Part shown: positions 5,878 to 12,598 of the stretch, piece by piece
Position numbering within the stretch: position 1 is the first letter of the stretch
Layout: each line of letters opens with the position of its first letter
The notes under the pieces: model-generated
Database searches by the model: none
Seen by the model: only the letters and a program-made list of their open reading frames with translations
Told to the model about the DNA's origin: nothing
Source of the DNA: Thermoplasmatales archaeon
Lineage (GTDB): Archaea > Thermoplasmatota > Thermoplasmata > Methanomassiliicoccales > Methanomethylophilaceae
Assembly: GCA_012522645.1 (NCBI GenBank)
Contig: JAAYKC010000022.1
Location: forward strand, 1-15,900
Reading direction: 5' to 3'
Length of the DNA: 15,900 bases
Translations under genes and position numbers: made by a program

Positions 5878-7413
5878 ATGGATCTCGCTTACATCATACT
5901 GATCATTCTGGTGATAATCTACATCCCCCTGTACTTCTACGTCAGGAAGAGCGAGAAGATGCATGACATGGGCATCGTACCCTACGGGCCCGCCGTCATG
6001 ATCAAGACGAAATGGGGGCTGGGGCTCATGGACCGCCTCTCCAAGCACAAGAAATTCTGGAGGGCCTTCGGTCTGATCTCCAAGATCATAGCTCTGCTGC
6101 TCATGATCAGCATCGTCTTCGTGATGGTGATAAACATGCTCCTTCTGCCGAGTGCGATAGGCCGCGGCGGGATCGGGATAGAATACGCTCTGGCGATACC
6201 GGGACTGAATCCCATGCTCCCCTTGGTGTACGGGGTCATAGGCCTTCTGGTCGCCATGGTGGTGCACGAGCTGGCCCACGGGATACAGACCCGGGCCAAC
6301 GATATGGAGGTGAAATCCTCGGGTCTGCTGTACGCGGTGGTCCCCATAGGGGCCTTCGTCGAACCTGACGAGGAGAGCGTTGAGAAAGCGGACCGCAGGG
6401 CCCGTATGGACCTCTATGCCGCCGGGATAGCCGTGAACTTCATCGTCGCCATAGTATGCTTCCTCCTGATGACAGGGGCCATGTTCGGCGGCCTGACCTC
6501 CGAATACGGTGATAATCCTGCGATATCATCTGTGGAAGGGGACACCTTCGGCTTCGAATCGGGAATACCCGCAGGAGCTCTGATCACTCACATAAACGGA
6601 GTGCCAATAAGCACCGTGGACGATTTCCGCAATGCCGCCGACGTATACGGCAAATACAGTGTATCGTACGTGTATCAGGACAGAGAGGGCACTGTCGATG
6701 TCGTCCTGGGCGTGCATATATCCGGCGTCTCGTCCGGAACGCCGGCCGCAGGCGCAGGATTGAGTAAGGGAACGTATCTGACGGCAATGATCGATGAAAA
6801 CGATGACCGAAAGGATTTCGGGAACCTGTATGATTTCACGGAATTCATGAGGACCACGAAACAGGGAGACGTCTTCAAATTGGTGATCATGACGGCTGAG
6901 GACGTTGAACTCACCTATGAGAAGGTGATCCTCGGTGATAACGGAGGGATAGGTTTGCTCGGGGTATCCGTCAACACATCCGGATTCATGTTCACCACCC
7001 CCAATGAGAACCTCGAAAAGGCCCTGAACCCATTCTACGGGGCAACGGGCATAACCGACGGGGCGATGTCCGCCCTGAGCTACATAGGGGCTCCCCTGAG
7101 CGGCTACGCCCCCATACCCGCGGATACGCAATGGTGGTATGAGGTGGACATGATCCCCGCGAACGTCTTCTGGGTGCTCATAAGCCTCCTCTTCTGGATA
7201 TTCTGGCTGAACATCGTGCTGGGATTGTCCAATGCTCTGCCGGCGATACCTTTCGACGGGGGGTTCCTGTTCATGGGAGGCCTGGATTTCATACTCGAGA
7301 AGACGGGCATGCCCGCCGAGAAGAGGGATCGCTACACCCGGTCAGTGACGAGCATGACGACATGGGCGGTCCTCATCGGATTGATGCTGGTGTTGATGGT
7401 CATCATATTCTGA
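5878..7413 (+). CDS. Site-2-type membrane metalloprotease (M50 family) with PDZ domains
   Basis: This polytopic protease probably cleaves membrane proteins within the bilayer, as in regulated intramembrane proteolysis. From the ATG at 5878 it has 511 residues. A hydrophobic span opens the protein (about 4-20), others follow near 65-90 and 115-135, and the zinc motif HELAH is at 130-134. A glycine- and alanine-rich span (about 180-205) comes next, then two PDZ-like regions (about 225-285, including ITHINGVPI, and 285-345). Further spans lie near 425-450. The second catalytic motif NALPAIPFDGG lies at about 450-462, with the zinc-ligand Asp at 460. This layout fits archaeal site-2 proteases with central PDZ domains. 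A TATA-like TTTAATAC near 5840-5847 gives a transcript start close to the gene, so translation may be leaderless. A GTG at 5872 is an alternative start. Substrate unknown. Confidence 0.9.
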   Translation: MDLAYIILIILVIIYIPLYFYVRKSEKMHDMGIVPYGPAVMIKTKWGLGLMDRLSKHKKFWRAFGLISKIIALLLMISIVFVMVINMLLLPSAIGRGGIGIEYALAIPGLNPMLPLVYGVIGLLVAMVVHELAHGIQTRANDMEVKSSGLLYAVVPIGAFVEPDEESVEKADRRARMDLYAAGIAVNFIVAIVCFLLMTGAMFGGLTSEYGDNPAISSVEGDTFGFESGIPAGALITHINGVPISTVDDFRNAADVYGKYSVSYVYQDREGTVDVVLGVHISGVSSGTPAAGAGLSKGTYLTAMIDENDDRKDFGNLYDFTEFMRTTKQGDVFKLVIMTAEDVELTYEKVILGDNGGIGLLGVSVNTSGFMFTTPNENLEKALNPFYGATGITDGAMSALSYIGAPLSGYAPIPADTQWWYEVDMIPANVFWVLISLLFWIFWLNIVLGLSNALPAIPFDGGFLFMGGLDFILEKTGMPAEKRDRYTRSVTSMTTWAVLIGLMLVLMVIIF

Positions 7414-8047
7414 TGATGCCCGGCCCGGAACCGATTATCCTCTCCGCCCATTTCAGCTTCCTGGCCTTGACGGCGGGATCTGATCCGTCCTTCGCAACCG
7501 GCGAGGTGAGATCGAAACCTGCGAGATGTATCCTCAATGCTCCGAAGTGCCTTGCGATGCAGACCGCACGGTCGCCGTCGGTGAACCCCCCGTAATTGAC
7601 CAGAGGGCGGGACGGCACCGACTGGGTGGTCAGGACGACGGGCCCCTTGAAGTCCTTTGCATGCTCCATTATCCCGTCGGCATTATCGCCGTGGGCATGG
7701 ATGAACGTCAAAGCCCCCTTACCGGAGGCTTCCTTCTGCATCTGCACATCCCCGTCCAGATCCGTGACGATCACGTCCGGGCATATGCCGGCCTTCATGA
7801 GAGCTCCTGTCGCATCCCCTGCAGATATCAGAGTCCCGGGGAACATGTCCCTTCTGATATCACCCCTGAAGGCGGGTCCGAAGACCGTTGCCTCCTCTCC
7901 GAAATACCCTGAGGCAGTGTCCTCGCCAATCAGGTCGGCATTCATCATGACAGCCGCAAGGAGCCTGGTGGAAGCCTCATCATCGAGCCTGGAGTAACCG
8001 AAGTCCGCAAGGATCTCCGTGTACACGGGCTCCCACTCATCTGGCCG
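7403..8047 (-). CDS. mptE: 6-hydroxymethyl-7,8-dihydropterin pyrophosphokinase, MptE (DUF115) type
   Basis: MptE transfers pyrophosphate from ATP to 6-hydroxymethyl-7,8-dihydropterin, a step towards methanopterin or folate-type C1 carriers; the archaeal enzyme is unrelated to bacterial FolK. The 214-residue protein shows AGDATGAL (about 77-84), PDVIVTDLDGD (about 91-101), THAHGDN-like IHAHGDN (about 117-123) and LAGFDL (about 176-181), which match the DUF115 fold. Longer reading is possible upstream, but the ATG at 8047 gives the natural family N-terminus (MRPDEWEPVY) and overlaps the DUF373 gene by 11 bases, suggesting translational coupling. Its 3' end overlaps the convergent protease gene by 11 bases. 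If the host lacks the methanopterin C1 branch, as reported for Methanomassiliicoccales, the product is more likely used for a folate-like cofactor. Confidence 0.88.
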   Translation of the reverse strand, partial: RPDEWEPVYTEILADFGYSRLDDEASTRLLAAVMMNADLIGEDTASGYFGEEATVFGPAFRGDIRRDMFPGTLISAGDATGALMKAGICPDVIVTDLDGDVQMQKEASGKGALTFIHAHGDNADGIMEHAKDFKGPVVLTTQSVPSRPLVNYGGFTDGDRAVCIARHFGALRIHLAGFDLTSPVAKDGSDPAVKARKLKWAERIIGSGPGIIRI

Positions 8048-9173
8048 CATTCCCGGCAGTCTCCTCTTCCTCCGAGGCCTCCGGCAGATTCCTGAATGAG
8101 ACCTGCAGAAGGCTGGCGGCGATTGTGAAGAACAGGCCGAGGGATACTTCGATTGCCACCATGAAATCGTCAACGGCCCCGTAACCCAGATAGTTCCTCA
8201 TGAAGTCCAGTACCCCCTGTATTATGAGGGCCAGACCGAACACGGTGATCGTGCCTATCATGAAGGAACGGGACACTTTCTTCTCGCTGATGTACTTGTT
8301 CAGAACCACGCCAAGATCGGCCAGGAACACACCGAAGACCACGGGCCAGAGCGCATTGGACATGAAGATCAGAACGAGATAGACCAGATTATTGTCAACT
8401 ATGGCCCTTATGGAATTGGCACCGAGGAAGATGCCGATCATGATCGCAGAAACGGAAAGAAGAGAGAAGGTGGCCGCTATATTGCCTGAACTGACGTGAG
8501 CTGTCCAATTGCTGATCTTATCCAGCAGCCGATCCACCATAGAATATGCGTACAGCAGGATCATCAACCCCATCACAAGCCCCACTATGGGTGCGGTGAG
8601 GTCGTACAGGACGATACTGTTGCCCGCATAGATCTCATACAGCGGGACCGCCATGTATATCAGGGATATGAAGCAGACAAGGTATCCTATCGGTGCCAGG
8701 AATCTCCTTCTCTTCTGAGGGTCCCTCATCATCTTGCTCAGTATGTAGAAAGACCCCTCCAGACCCGGGGACTGCTTGACGTACACCCTCCTGACGGAAT
8801 CTATCGGTATGCGCGAGGATACGATGGGATAGACGTACTCATCCTCCGCTCCGTCCCCCACGAGTATGGCCCTGTCAGGCTTGACCTTCTCGATGACCTC
8901 TTCCAGCTCATCGACTATGGCCGCATCGGACCTGGGGCCCACCTTCTGATCGCCGCATATCAGAGCTATCTCCACGTTACGGTCCTTCTCCAGATCGTTG
9001 TAGATATTGATGGCCGCGAACAGGGCATTGACATCTGAATCCTCCGGATCGGAAACACCCAGGCTCATGGACGCTCTCAGAGCGGCCTCTATCCCTATGG
9101 CGGGCGTCTCGACTCCGCCCTTCATGCCGAAATCATTGTCTCTGTCGACAACGAGGATTAAGGTCTTCTTCAC
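8037..9173 (-). CDS. DUF373 family membrane protein
   Basis: This 378-residue protein has a soluble N-terminal domain (about 1-155) and about six membrane spans (roughly 160-178, 187-212, 232-252, 262-290, 303-323 and 336-360). The soluble part begins with a strand and the conserved TLILVVDRDNDFG motif and contains ICGD (72-75) and AILVGDGAEDE (102-112). These give it a Rossmann-like look typical of DUF373 proteins, an archaeal family of unknown function. Translation starts at GTG 9173. A TATA box (AATATAAT, minus strand, 9196-9203) lies about 25 bases upstream, so the message is probably leaderless. The gene overlaps mptE and is likely its operon partner, but no functional link is proven. 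A short polar tail ends EEEETAGNAAR. Confidence 0.88.
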   Translation of the reverse strand: MKKTLILVVDRDNDFGMKGGVETPAIGIEAALRASMSLGVSDPEDSDVNALFAAINIYNDLEKDRNVEIALICGDQKVGPRSDAAIVDELEEVIEKVKPDRAILVGDGAEDEYVYPIVSSRIPIDSVRRVYVKQSPGLEGSFYILSKMMRDPQKRRRFLAPIGYLVCFISLIYMAVPLYEIYAGNSIVLYDLTAPIVGLVMGLMILLYAYSMVDRLLDKISNWTAHVSSGNIAATFSLLSVSAIMIGIFLGANSIRAIVDNNLVYLVLIFMSNALWPVVFGVFLADLGVVLNKYISEKKVSRSFMIGTITVFGLALIIQGVLDFMRNYLGYGAVDDFMVAIEVSLGLFFTIAASLLQVSFRNLPEASEEEETAGNAAR

Positions 9174-9195
9174 ACAACCGAATCTGTCTGAGTGT

Positions 9196-9203
9196 ATTAT
9201 ATT
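9196..9203 (-). promoter_or_regulatory. TATA box of the DUF373-mptE operon
   Basis: AATATAAT on the minus strand places the transcript start at about 9173-9176, essentially on the GTG start codon. That implies a leaderless message. The 95-bp gap to the divergent hydrolase gene must hold both promoters. Confidence 0.55.
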
Positions 9204-9268
9204 CTTTACATGCCTCCGTCCGTAACTTCAACAAAGGTTTTTCAGACAGAGGAGCTTTACAGGATTCC

Positions 9269-9910
9269 ATGCACATCAGATGGCACGGGCATTCCTGCTT
9301 CGAGATAAGCGACGGGAGGACCACAGTCGTTACCGACCCCCATGACGGCAGATCGCTGGGGATTAAGCCTCCGTCCGTCAGCGCAGATGTTGTGCTGATG
9401 TCCCACAATCATTATGATCACAATGCCTCCAGGGTCGTGAACGGGAATTTCAAGGTGTTCCAATCCCGAACCGGGAGGTTCGAATCCAGGGGGATACAGT
9501 TCACCGGCATGGAGACGTATCACGACGGTACGGCCGGTTCTCAGCGCGGTCTTAACACGATGTACAAATTCCAGATGGGCGGCATAACCTTCTGCCACTG
9601 CGGCGACCTGGGTGCAATACCCTCCGCCAGAACGCTGAATTCCATATCCGGCGTTGACGTGCTCTTCGTCCCCACCGGAGGCGTCTATACCATGGAGATC
9701 GAGGAGATCGAGGAGTTCATAAGGGCCGTCGGCCCCCGTGTGACGGTGCCCATGCACTACAGGGTGGGCGGCCTTACGGTGCCGGTCAGGGATGTAGATT
9801 ATTTCCTGGAAGCGGTGTCCGAGGATTCCGTCAGATACGTAGGGAACAGCGTTGATATCACACAGGACGAGCTTCCTGAGTACAAAGAATGCTGGATATT
9901 CGACCGTTAG
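9269..9910 (+). CDS. Metallo-beta-lactamase-fold hydrolase (UPF0173/COG2220-like)
   Basis: This 213-residue soluble protein has the dinuclear metal site of the metallo-beta-lactamase fold. The N-terminus IRWHGHSCFEI is typical of UPF0173-like proteins. The signature HNHYDH gives ligands His46, His48, Asp50 and His51; further candidates are His85, Asp113 (in CHCGDLG) and His163 (in VPMHY). Such proteins act on unknown small substrates, so only a general hydrolase role can be assigned. GGAG near 9250-9254 is a weak, rather distant Shine-Dalgarno sequence. The stop is TAG followed at once by TAA, the only TAG stop in the window. The last four bases overlap the end of the convergent aIF6 gene. 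Confidence 0.9.
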   Translation: MHIRWHGHSCFEISDGRTTVVTDPHDGRSLGIKPPSVSADVVLMSHNHYDHNASRVVNGNFKVFQSRTGRFESRGIQFTGMETYHDGTAGSQRGLNTMYKFQMGGITFCHCGDLGAIPSARTLNSISGVDVLFVPTGGVYTMEIEEIEEFIRAVGPRVTVPMHYRVGGLTVPVRDVDYFLEAVSEDSVRYVGNSVDITQDELPEYKECWIFDR

Positions 9911-10563
9911 TAAAGTTTGAGGGCTTCTTCCAGCCTCCCCATCTCGATGGGAGTGGTGGTATCGCCTATCACTGCGCCCTTGGAATTCGCTATGACGCAC
10001 GGTGCAATGAGCCTGCTCCCGTGATTCAGCGTGGTCTTGTAGGGCTCGACCTTCAGAACATCGGCGATCACGGCCATGTCCTCTTCGGAAGCACCCATGT
10101 GCACCGCGACGCCCTTGTTGGTGACACGGCATACCGCTCCCGGGGTCTCTATTCCCGCTATGGACGATCTGACGCATTCCACGCCCAGGGTCTCCTCTAT
10201 CGATCTGAGGGCTGAATCGCCCATGTTCGGATTGACGATGGCCCCGCGATCGTTCGTCAGAATGTTATTCCCCGCGGCAGTGAGCTTATCGTCCAGCGCC
10301 AGAACGGGTAAGAAACGGCGGATCGCCTCCAGCTCATGCTTCTCAGTGAGACCGGAGACGATCGCGCCGTTGGAGTTCATTGCAGTGAGCGAACCGATGA
10401 GATACGCCCCCGCCACGGTTGTCCTGATGCATTCGACATCCAGAGCTTCCTCCAGATCCCTTACGAACTGATCATCGCTGTTGGCTGCTGCAAATGCGAT
10501 GTTCTCGTTCGCTGTCGCGAACACACCTATGTTGGGACTGCCGCCGTAGCGGGATAGACGCAT
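9907..10563 (-). CDS. eif6: Translation initiation factor aIF6
   Basis: aIF6 binds the large ribosomal subunit and prevents premature joining to the small subunit. The 218 residues form the repeated pentein pattern: recurring segments such as NIGVFATANEN, VAGAYLIGSLTAMNSNGAIV, NNILTNDRGAIVNPNM, ETPGAVCRVTNKGVAVHM and LIAPCVIANSKGAVIG are one alpha-beta unit each. Length is normal. The ATG at 10563 is preferred over a TTG one codon earlier. A strong Shine-Dalgarno sequence (GGAGTGATC) lies 9-10 bases upstream and contains the rpl31e stop codon. It is the last gene of the rps19e-pdcd5-rpl39e-rpl31e-eif6 run, an order conserved in many archaea. Confidence 0.96.
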   Translation of the reverse strand: MRLSRYGGSPNIGVFATANENIAFAAANSDDQFVRDLEEALDVECIRTTVAGAYLIGSLTAMNSNGAIVSGLTEKHELEAIRRFLPVLALDDKLTAAGNNILTNDRGAIVNPNMGDSALRSIEETLGVECVRSSIAGIETPGAVCRVTNKGVAVHMGASEEDMAVIADVLKVEPYKTTLNHGSRLIAPCVIANSKGAVIGDTTTPIEMGRLEEALKLY

Positions 10564-10572
10564 CAAACCGGA

Positions 10573-10836
10573 TCACTCCGACAGAGATACCTCTATGAGT
10601 CCGTCCTCGAACCTGACGGCCTTCACGGTGATCTTGTTCGGAGGGTTCTCTATGCCCCTCTCCCAGATCTTCTCGTTGAGGCTTGTGTCGATCCAGACTT
10701 TCTCTATATCCGCCTTCATGTGCCTGGCGATGTTCTCTCTGATCTCCTTGATGGCGCGCTTGGCCCTTCTGGTCCTCGGCGCATTCTTGGTGTCTCTGAG
10801 GGGTATCGTGATGATTCTCTCATTCTCGTCTGCCAT
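10573..10836 (-). CDS. rpl31e: Large-subunit ribosomal protein L31e
   Basis: This 87-residue basic protein lies near the peptide exit tunnel of the 50S subunit. Family features are visible: ERIITIPLRDTKNAPRTRRA at the N-terminus, a basic helix (KRAIKEIRENIARHMK), VWIDTSLNEKIWERG, then PPNKITVKAVRF. The ATG at 10836 follows a strong GGAGTGA Shine-Dalgarno sequence by about 7 bases. The longer GTG start at 10845 would sit inside that signal, so it is rejected. The gene starts 5 bases after the rpl39e stop and is probably translated by re-initiation within the operon. Confidence 0.96.
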   Translation of the reverse strand: MADENERIITIPLRDTKNAPRTRRAKRAIKEIRENIARHMKADIEKVWIDTSLNEKIWERGIENPPNKITVKAVRFEDGLIEVSLSE

Positions 10837-10841
10837 ACGAA

Positions 10842-10997
10842 TCACTCCTTAAGGTTGGTCATGCGCCAGGACCTTCTCTTGGGGTGACGAAGGAACTGCC
10901 TGTTCGTCCTCATCATGACCCATGCCGGCACGCGACGGTTCTGTTTTCCGGCCTTGTTAAGCCTGGCCTTCATCGCTGGGGGTTTATTGTTAGTCAT
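10842..10997 (-). CDS. rpl39e: Large-subunit ribosomal protein L39e
   Basis: This 51-residue, very basic protein lines the archaeal and eukaryotic peptide exit tunnel. It has the standard family length and motifs: NKPPAMKARLNKAGKQNRRV, then PAWVMMRTNR and HPKRRSWRMTNLKE. It is too short for a usual open-reading-frame cut-off but beyond doubt. I chose the ATG at 10997 rather than the in-frame ATG at 11003, because the GAGGAGATGA Shine-Dalgarno sequence overlaps the earlier codon. It begins 2 bases after the stop of the PDCD5-like gene; its own terminal GAG-TGA forms the Shine-Dalgarno sequence of rpl31e. Confidence 0.96.
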   Translation of the reverse strand: MTNNKPPAMKARLNKAGKQNRRVPAWVMMRTNRQFLRHPKRRSWRMTNLKE

Positions 10998-10999
10998 TG

Positions 11000-11341
11000 T
11001 CATCTCCTCTCGATGTTGATCTCCCTCTGCTGAGGTGTGATCTTTCTGAGTATGTCTTTCAGCATGGCGTCGGATACCATTTGTCTGAGTCTTCCGGACT
11101 GCGCCAGTTGGATCAGCTGCATCTCTATTGAGTTCGCAAACTCGGGATTGGCGAGCCTTATGTTCGACAATCTGTCCCTTGCTGCGGGTTCCAGTATCTG
11201 TCTGAGTATAGCCTGTTTCTGGGACTCGATCTGCTGACGCTGGTTCTCGGCCATCTGCTGCTGAGCCATCATCTGCTGCTGGCTGGACTGCATGCCCGCC
11301 ATCTTTCTCTGCCTTATTGCTTCCAGTTCAGGATCTTCCAT
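11000..11341 (-). CDS. DNA-binding protein of the PDCD5/TFAR19 family
   Basis: This 113-residue protein is the archaeal homologue of PDCD5, a small helical nucleic-acid-binding protein of uncertain role. It begins MEDPELEAIRQRKM, continues as a glutamine-rich helix (QQQMMAQQQMAENQRQQIE, about residues 21-39), then the conserved core ILEPAARDRLSNIRLANPEFA and VSDAMLKDILRKI. Length is typical. The gene sits 15 bases after rps19e and directly before rpl39e, the conserved archaeal order, which suggests a role in translation or ribosome assembly. The glutamine and methionine run is longer than I recall for some relatives, but the core is intact. Confidence 0.94.
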   Translation of the reverse strand: MEDPELEAIRQRKMAGMQSSQQQMMAQQQMAENQRQQIESQKQAILRQILEPAARDRLSNIRLANPEFANSIEMQLIQLAQSGRLRQMVSDAMLKDILRKITPQQREINIERR

Positions 11342-11356
11342 GCTTCACTCACATCC

Positions 11357-11785
11357 TCACGATTTCATCTCATCCTGTACCTCTTTGGCTGCGTTGTCCA
11401 AGAGAGACATTCCGCTGGGGCTTATCATACGGCCCTGCTTCTCCTTCGGAACGAGATACCCAGCATTCTCAAGCTGGATCATGCATTTTCTCACGATGTT
11501 GCGGCTGCCCTTAACAGCTTTGTTCGGTGCGACCCCTTTATCCGAAGGACCTCCGTACTCGGCTGCAAGCTTGGAGGTTCCCATAGGGCCCTTCACATAG
11601 AGCTTTCTCAGGATGGAGGCTGCTCTTGTGTACCACCAATCTTCCTGAACAGGCGCCTTCTCAGTGTGCCTGCCGGTTTTGACATACTCGGCCCACTCAG
11701 GGGGTTCGATGGCCGAGTTCTGCTTCAGCTTCTCGGCCGTCTTGAGTATGAGTTTCTCCGCAGGGACGTCATAGACGGTTACCAT
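11357..11785 (-). CDS. rps19e: Small-subunit ribosomal protein S19e
   Basis: S19e is a winged-helix protein of the small subunit needed for maturation of the 3' part of 16S-type rRNA. The 142 residues show VYDVPAEKLILKTAEKLK at the start, the conserved PPEWAEYVKTGRHTEKAPVQEDWWYTRAAS region (here named only by PPEWAEYVKTG and EDWWYTRAAS), RKLYVKGPMG, and the C-terminal LENAGYLVPKEKQGRMISPSG. It is the first gene of the operon. GAGGT lies about 9 bases before the ATG, and a good TATA box lies about 70 bases upstream, giving a leader of about 48 bases. Confidence 0.96.
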   Translation of the reverse strand: MVTVYDVPAEKLILKTAEKLKQNSAIEPPEWAEYVKTGRHTEKAPVQEDWWYTRAASILRKLYVKGPMGTSKLAAEYGGPSDKGVAPNKAVKGSRNIVRKCMIQLENAGYLVPKEKQGRMISPSGMSLLDNAAKEVQDEMKS

Positions 11786-11853
11786 TGATTTCTACCTCTC
11801 GAAGCCGCGCGGACGCTATGCCGTGCGACAATGGAGTCTGGTATATGAGAATT

Positions 11854-11862
11854 GTATATAAG
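11854..11862 (-). promoter_or_regulatory. TATA box of the rps19e operon
   Basis: CTTATATAC on the minus strand predicts a transcript start near 11833. The leader would be about 48 bases and contains the GAGAGGT ribosome-binding site. Confidence 0.65.
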
Positions 11863-11879
11863 CATTGCTACAAGCAGAG

Positions 11880-11970
11880 TAATAAAACACCTCGCACGTT
11901 CGGCACTGGCCCCCGTGCGACCTGCAGGCGAAATGCCTGCCACGGCGTATCCGAAGATACGATAACCGTG
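11880..11970 (-). ncRNA. Candidate small RNA of three consecutive hairpins
   Basis: Read on the minus strand, three stem-loops lie head to tail. Hairpin 1 (11970-11941): CACGG/CCGTG around GTATC-TTCG-GATAC, a classic stable cUUCGg tetraloop. Hairpin 2 (11940-11924): GCAGGC-ATTTC-GCCTGC. Hairpin 3 (11920-11892): TCGCACG/CGTGCGA with an inner GGC-CAGT-GCC, followed by TTTTATT (11887-11881), a likely terminator. A TATA-like GATATATC at 11990-11997 would start transcription at about 11970, exactly on the first base of hairpin 1. The UUCG loop favours the minus strand, since its complement is CGAA. No protein-like frame or tRNA signature is seen. It could instead be part of a longer leader of rps19e, but rps19e has its own TATA box downstream. 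I do not recognise the family. Confidence 0.55.
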
Positions 11971-11989
11971 ATGGGCAGGAATCACTCGG

Positions 11990-11997
11990 GATATATC
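11990..11997 (-). promoter_or_regulatory. TATA-like box for the candidate small RNA
   Basis: GATATATC is self-complementary, so direction is not fixed by the box itself. On the minus strand it lies about 25 bases before the first hairpin at 11970. On the plus strand a TATA for ubiX fits better at 12023-12031 (CATTATTAA). Confidence 0.4.
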
Positions 11998-12054
11998 AAT
12001 CCATCGTCATCCCCTCATCAATCATTATTAACCATTGCGGACCATGCGTCAGGC

Positions 12055-12597
12055 ATGAGATTCGTCGTGGCCATGACCGGCGCCTCCGGCGCGGTGTACG
12101 GCAGGAGGCTTCTCGAGACGCTGCCTGGGGAGAAGATCCTGGTGATGTCCGAGGTCGCCAAGAGCATAATACCCACGGAACTGGGGTGCAGGCCTGAGGA
12201 GTTGGAGGGACTGGCGGATGCGGTCTACGATGACAGGGACCTCTTCGCCCCTATTTCATCAGGCAGCTATCGCTTCGATGCCATGATAGTCGTCCCCTGC
12301 AGCGCATCCTCTCTCGGGAAGATCGCCAACGGATTGGCCGATACGCTGATCACACGGGCGGCGGCCGTCGCCATGAAGGAATCCAGGAAACTCGTTCTCG
12401 TTGTCAGGGAGACCCCGAAGAGCGCCGTGGTGCTGGAGAATGAGCTCAGGCTCGCCAGGAACGGCGTCTGCATCCTGGATGCCAATCCGGGCTACTATCA
12501 CAACCCGAAGACGCTGGACGACATCATCGATTTCGTTGCGGGAAGGTGCATGGACCAATTGGGCCTGGAGCACGACCTCTACAAGAGATGGGGATGA
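12055..12597 (+). CDS. ubiX: Flavin prenyltransferase UbiX
   Basis: UbiX attaches a dimethylallyl group to reduced FMN, making prenylated FMN for UbiD-type decarboxylases. In archaea one known client is the decarboxylase of the modified mevalonate pathway. The 180 residues begin MRFVVAMTGASGAVYG, with the TGASGA flavin-phosphate loop at 8-13. The family core VVPCSASSLGKIANGLADTL is at about 80-99, followed by RAAAVAMKE and LVVRETP, and the C-terminal HNPKTLDDIIDF. A longer frame extends upstream, but the ATG at 12055 gives the family N-terminus. ATTATTAA about 28 bases upstream suggests a leaderless message. The gene stands alone; no ubiD is in the window. It ends one base before the convergent leuS stop. 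Confidence 0.95.
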   Translation: MRFVVAMTGASGAVYGRRLLETLPGEKILVMSEVAKSIIPTELGCRPEELEGLADAVYDDRDLFAPISSGSYRFDAMIVVPCSASSLGKIANGLADTLITRAAAVAMKESRKLVLVVRETPKSAVVLENELRLARNGVCILDANPGYYHNPKTLDDIIDFVAGRCMDQLGLEHDLYKRWG

Positions 12598-12598
12598 A

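Noticed and set aside
11220..11295. CTGCTG-rich stretch as a simple repeat
   Set aside because: It is the codon pattern of the glutamine-rich helix in the PDCD5-like protein, not a separate repeat element.
11880..11970. tRNA or C/D box RNA in the ubiX-rps19e spacer
   Set aside because: No T-loop GTTC-A sequence or acceptor stem, and no matching C and D boxes; three tandem hairpins fit better.
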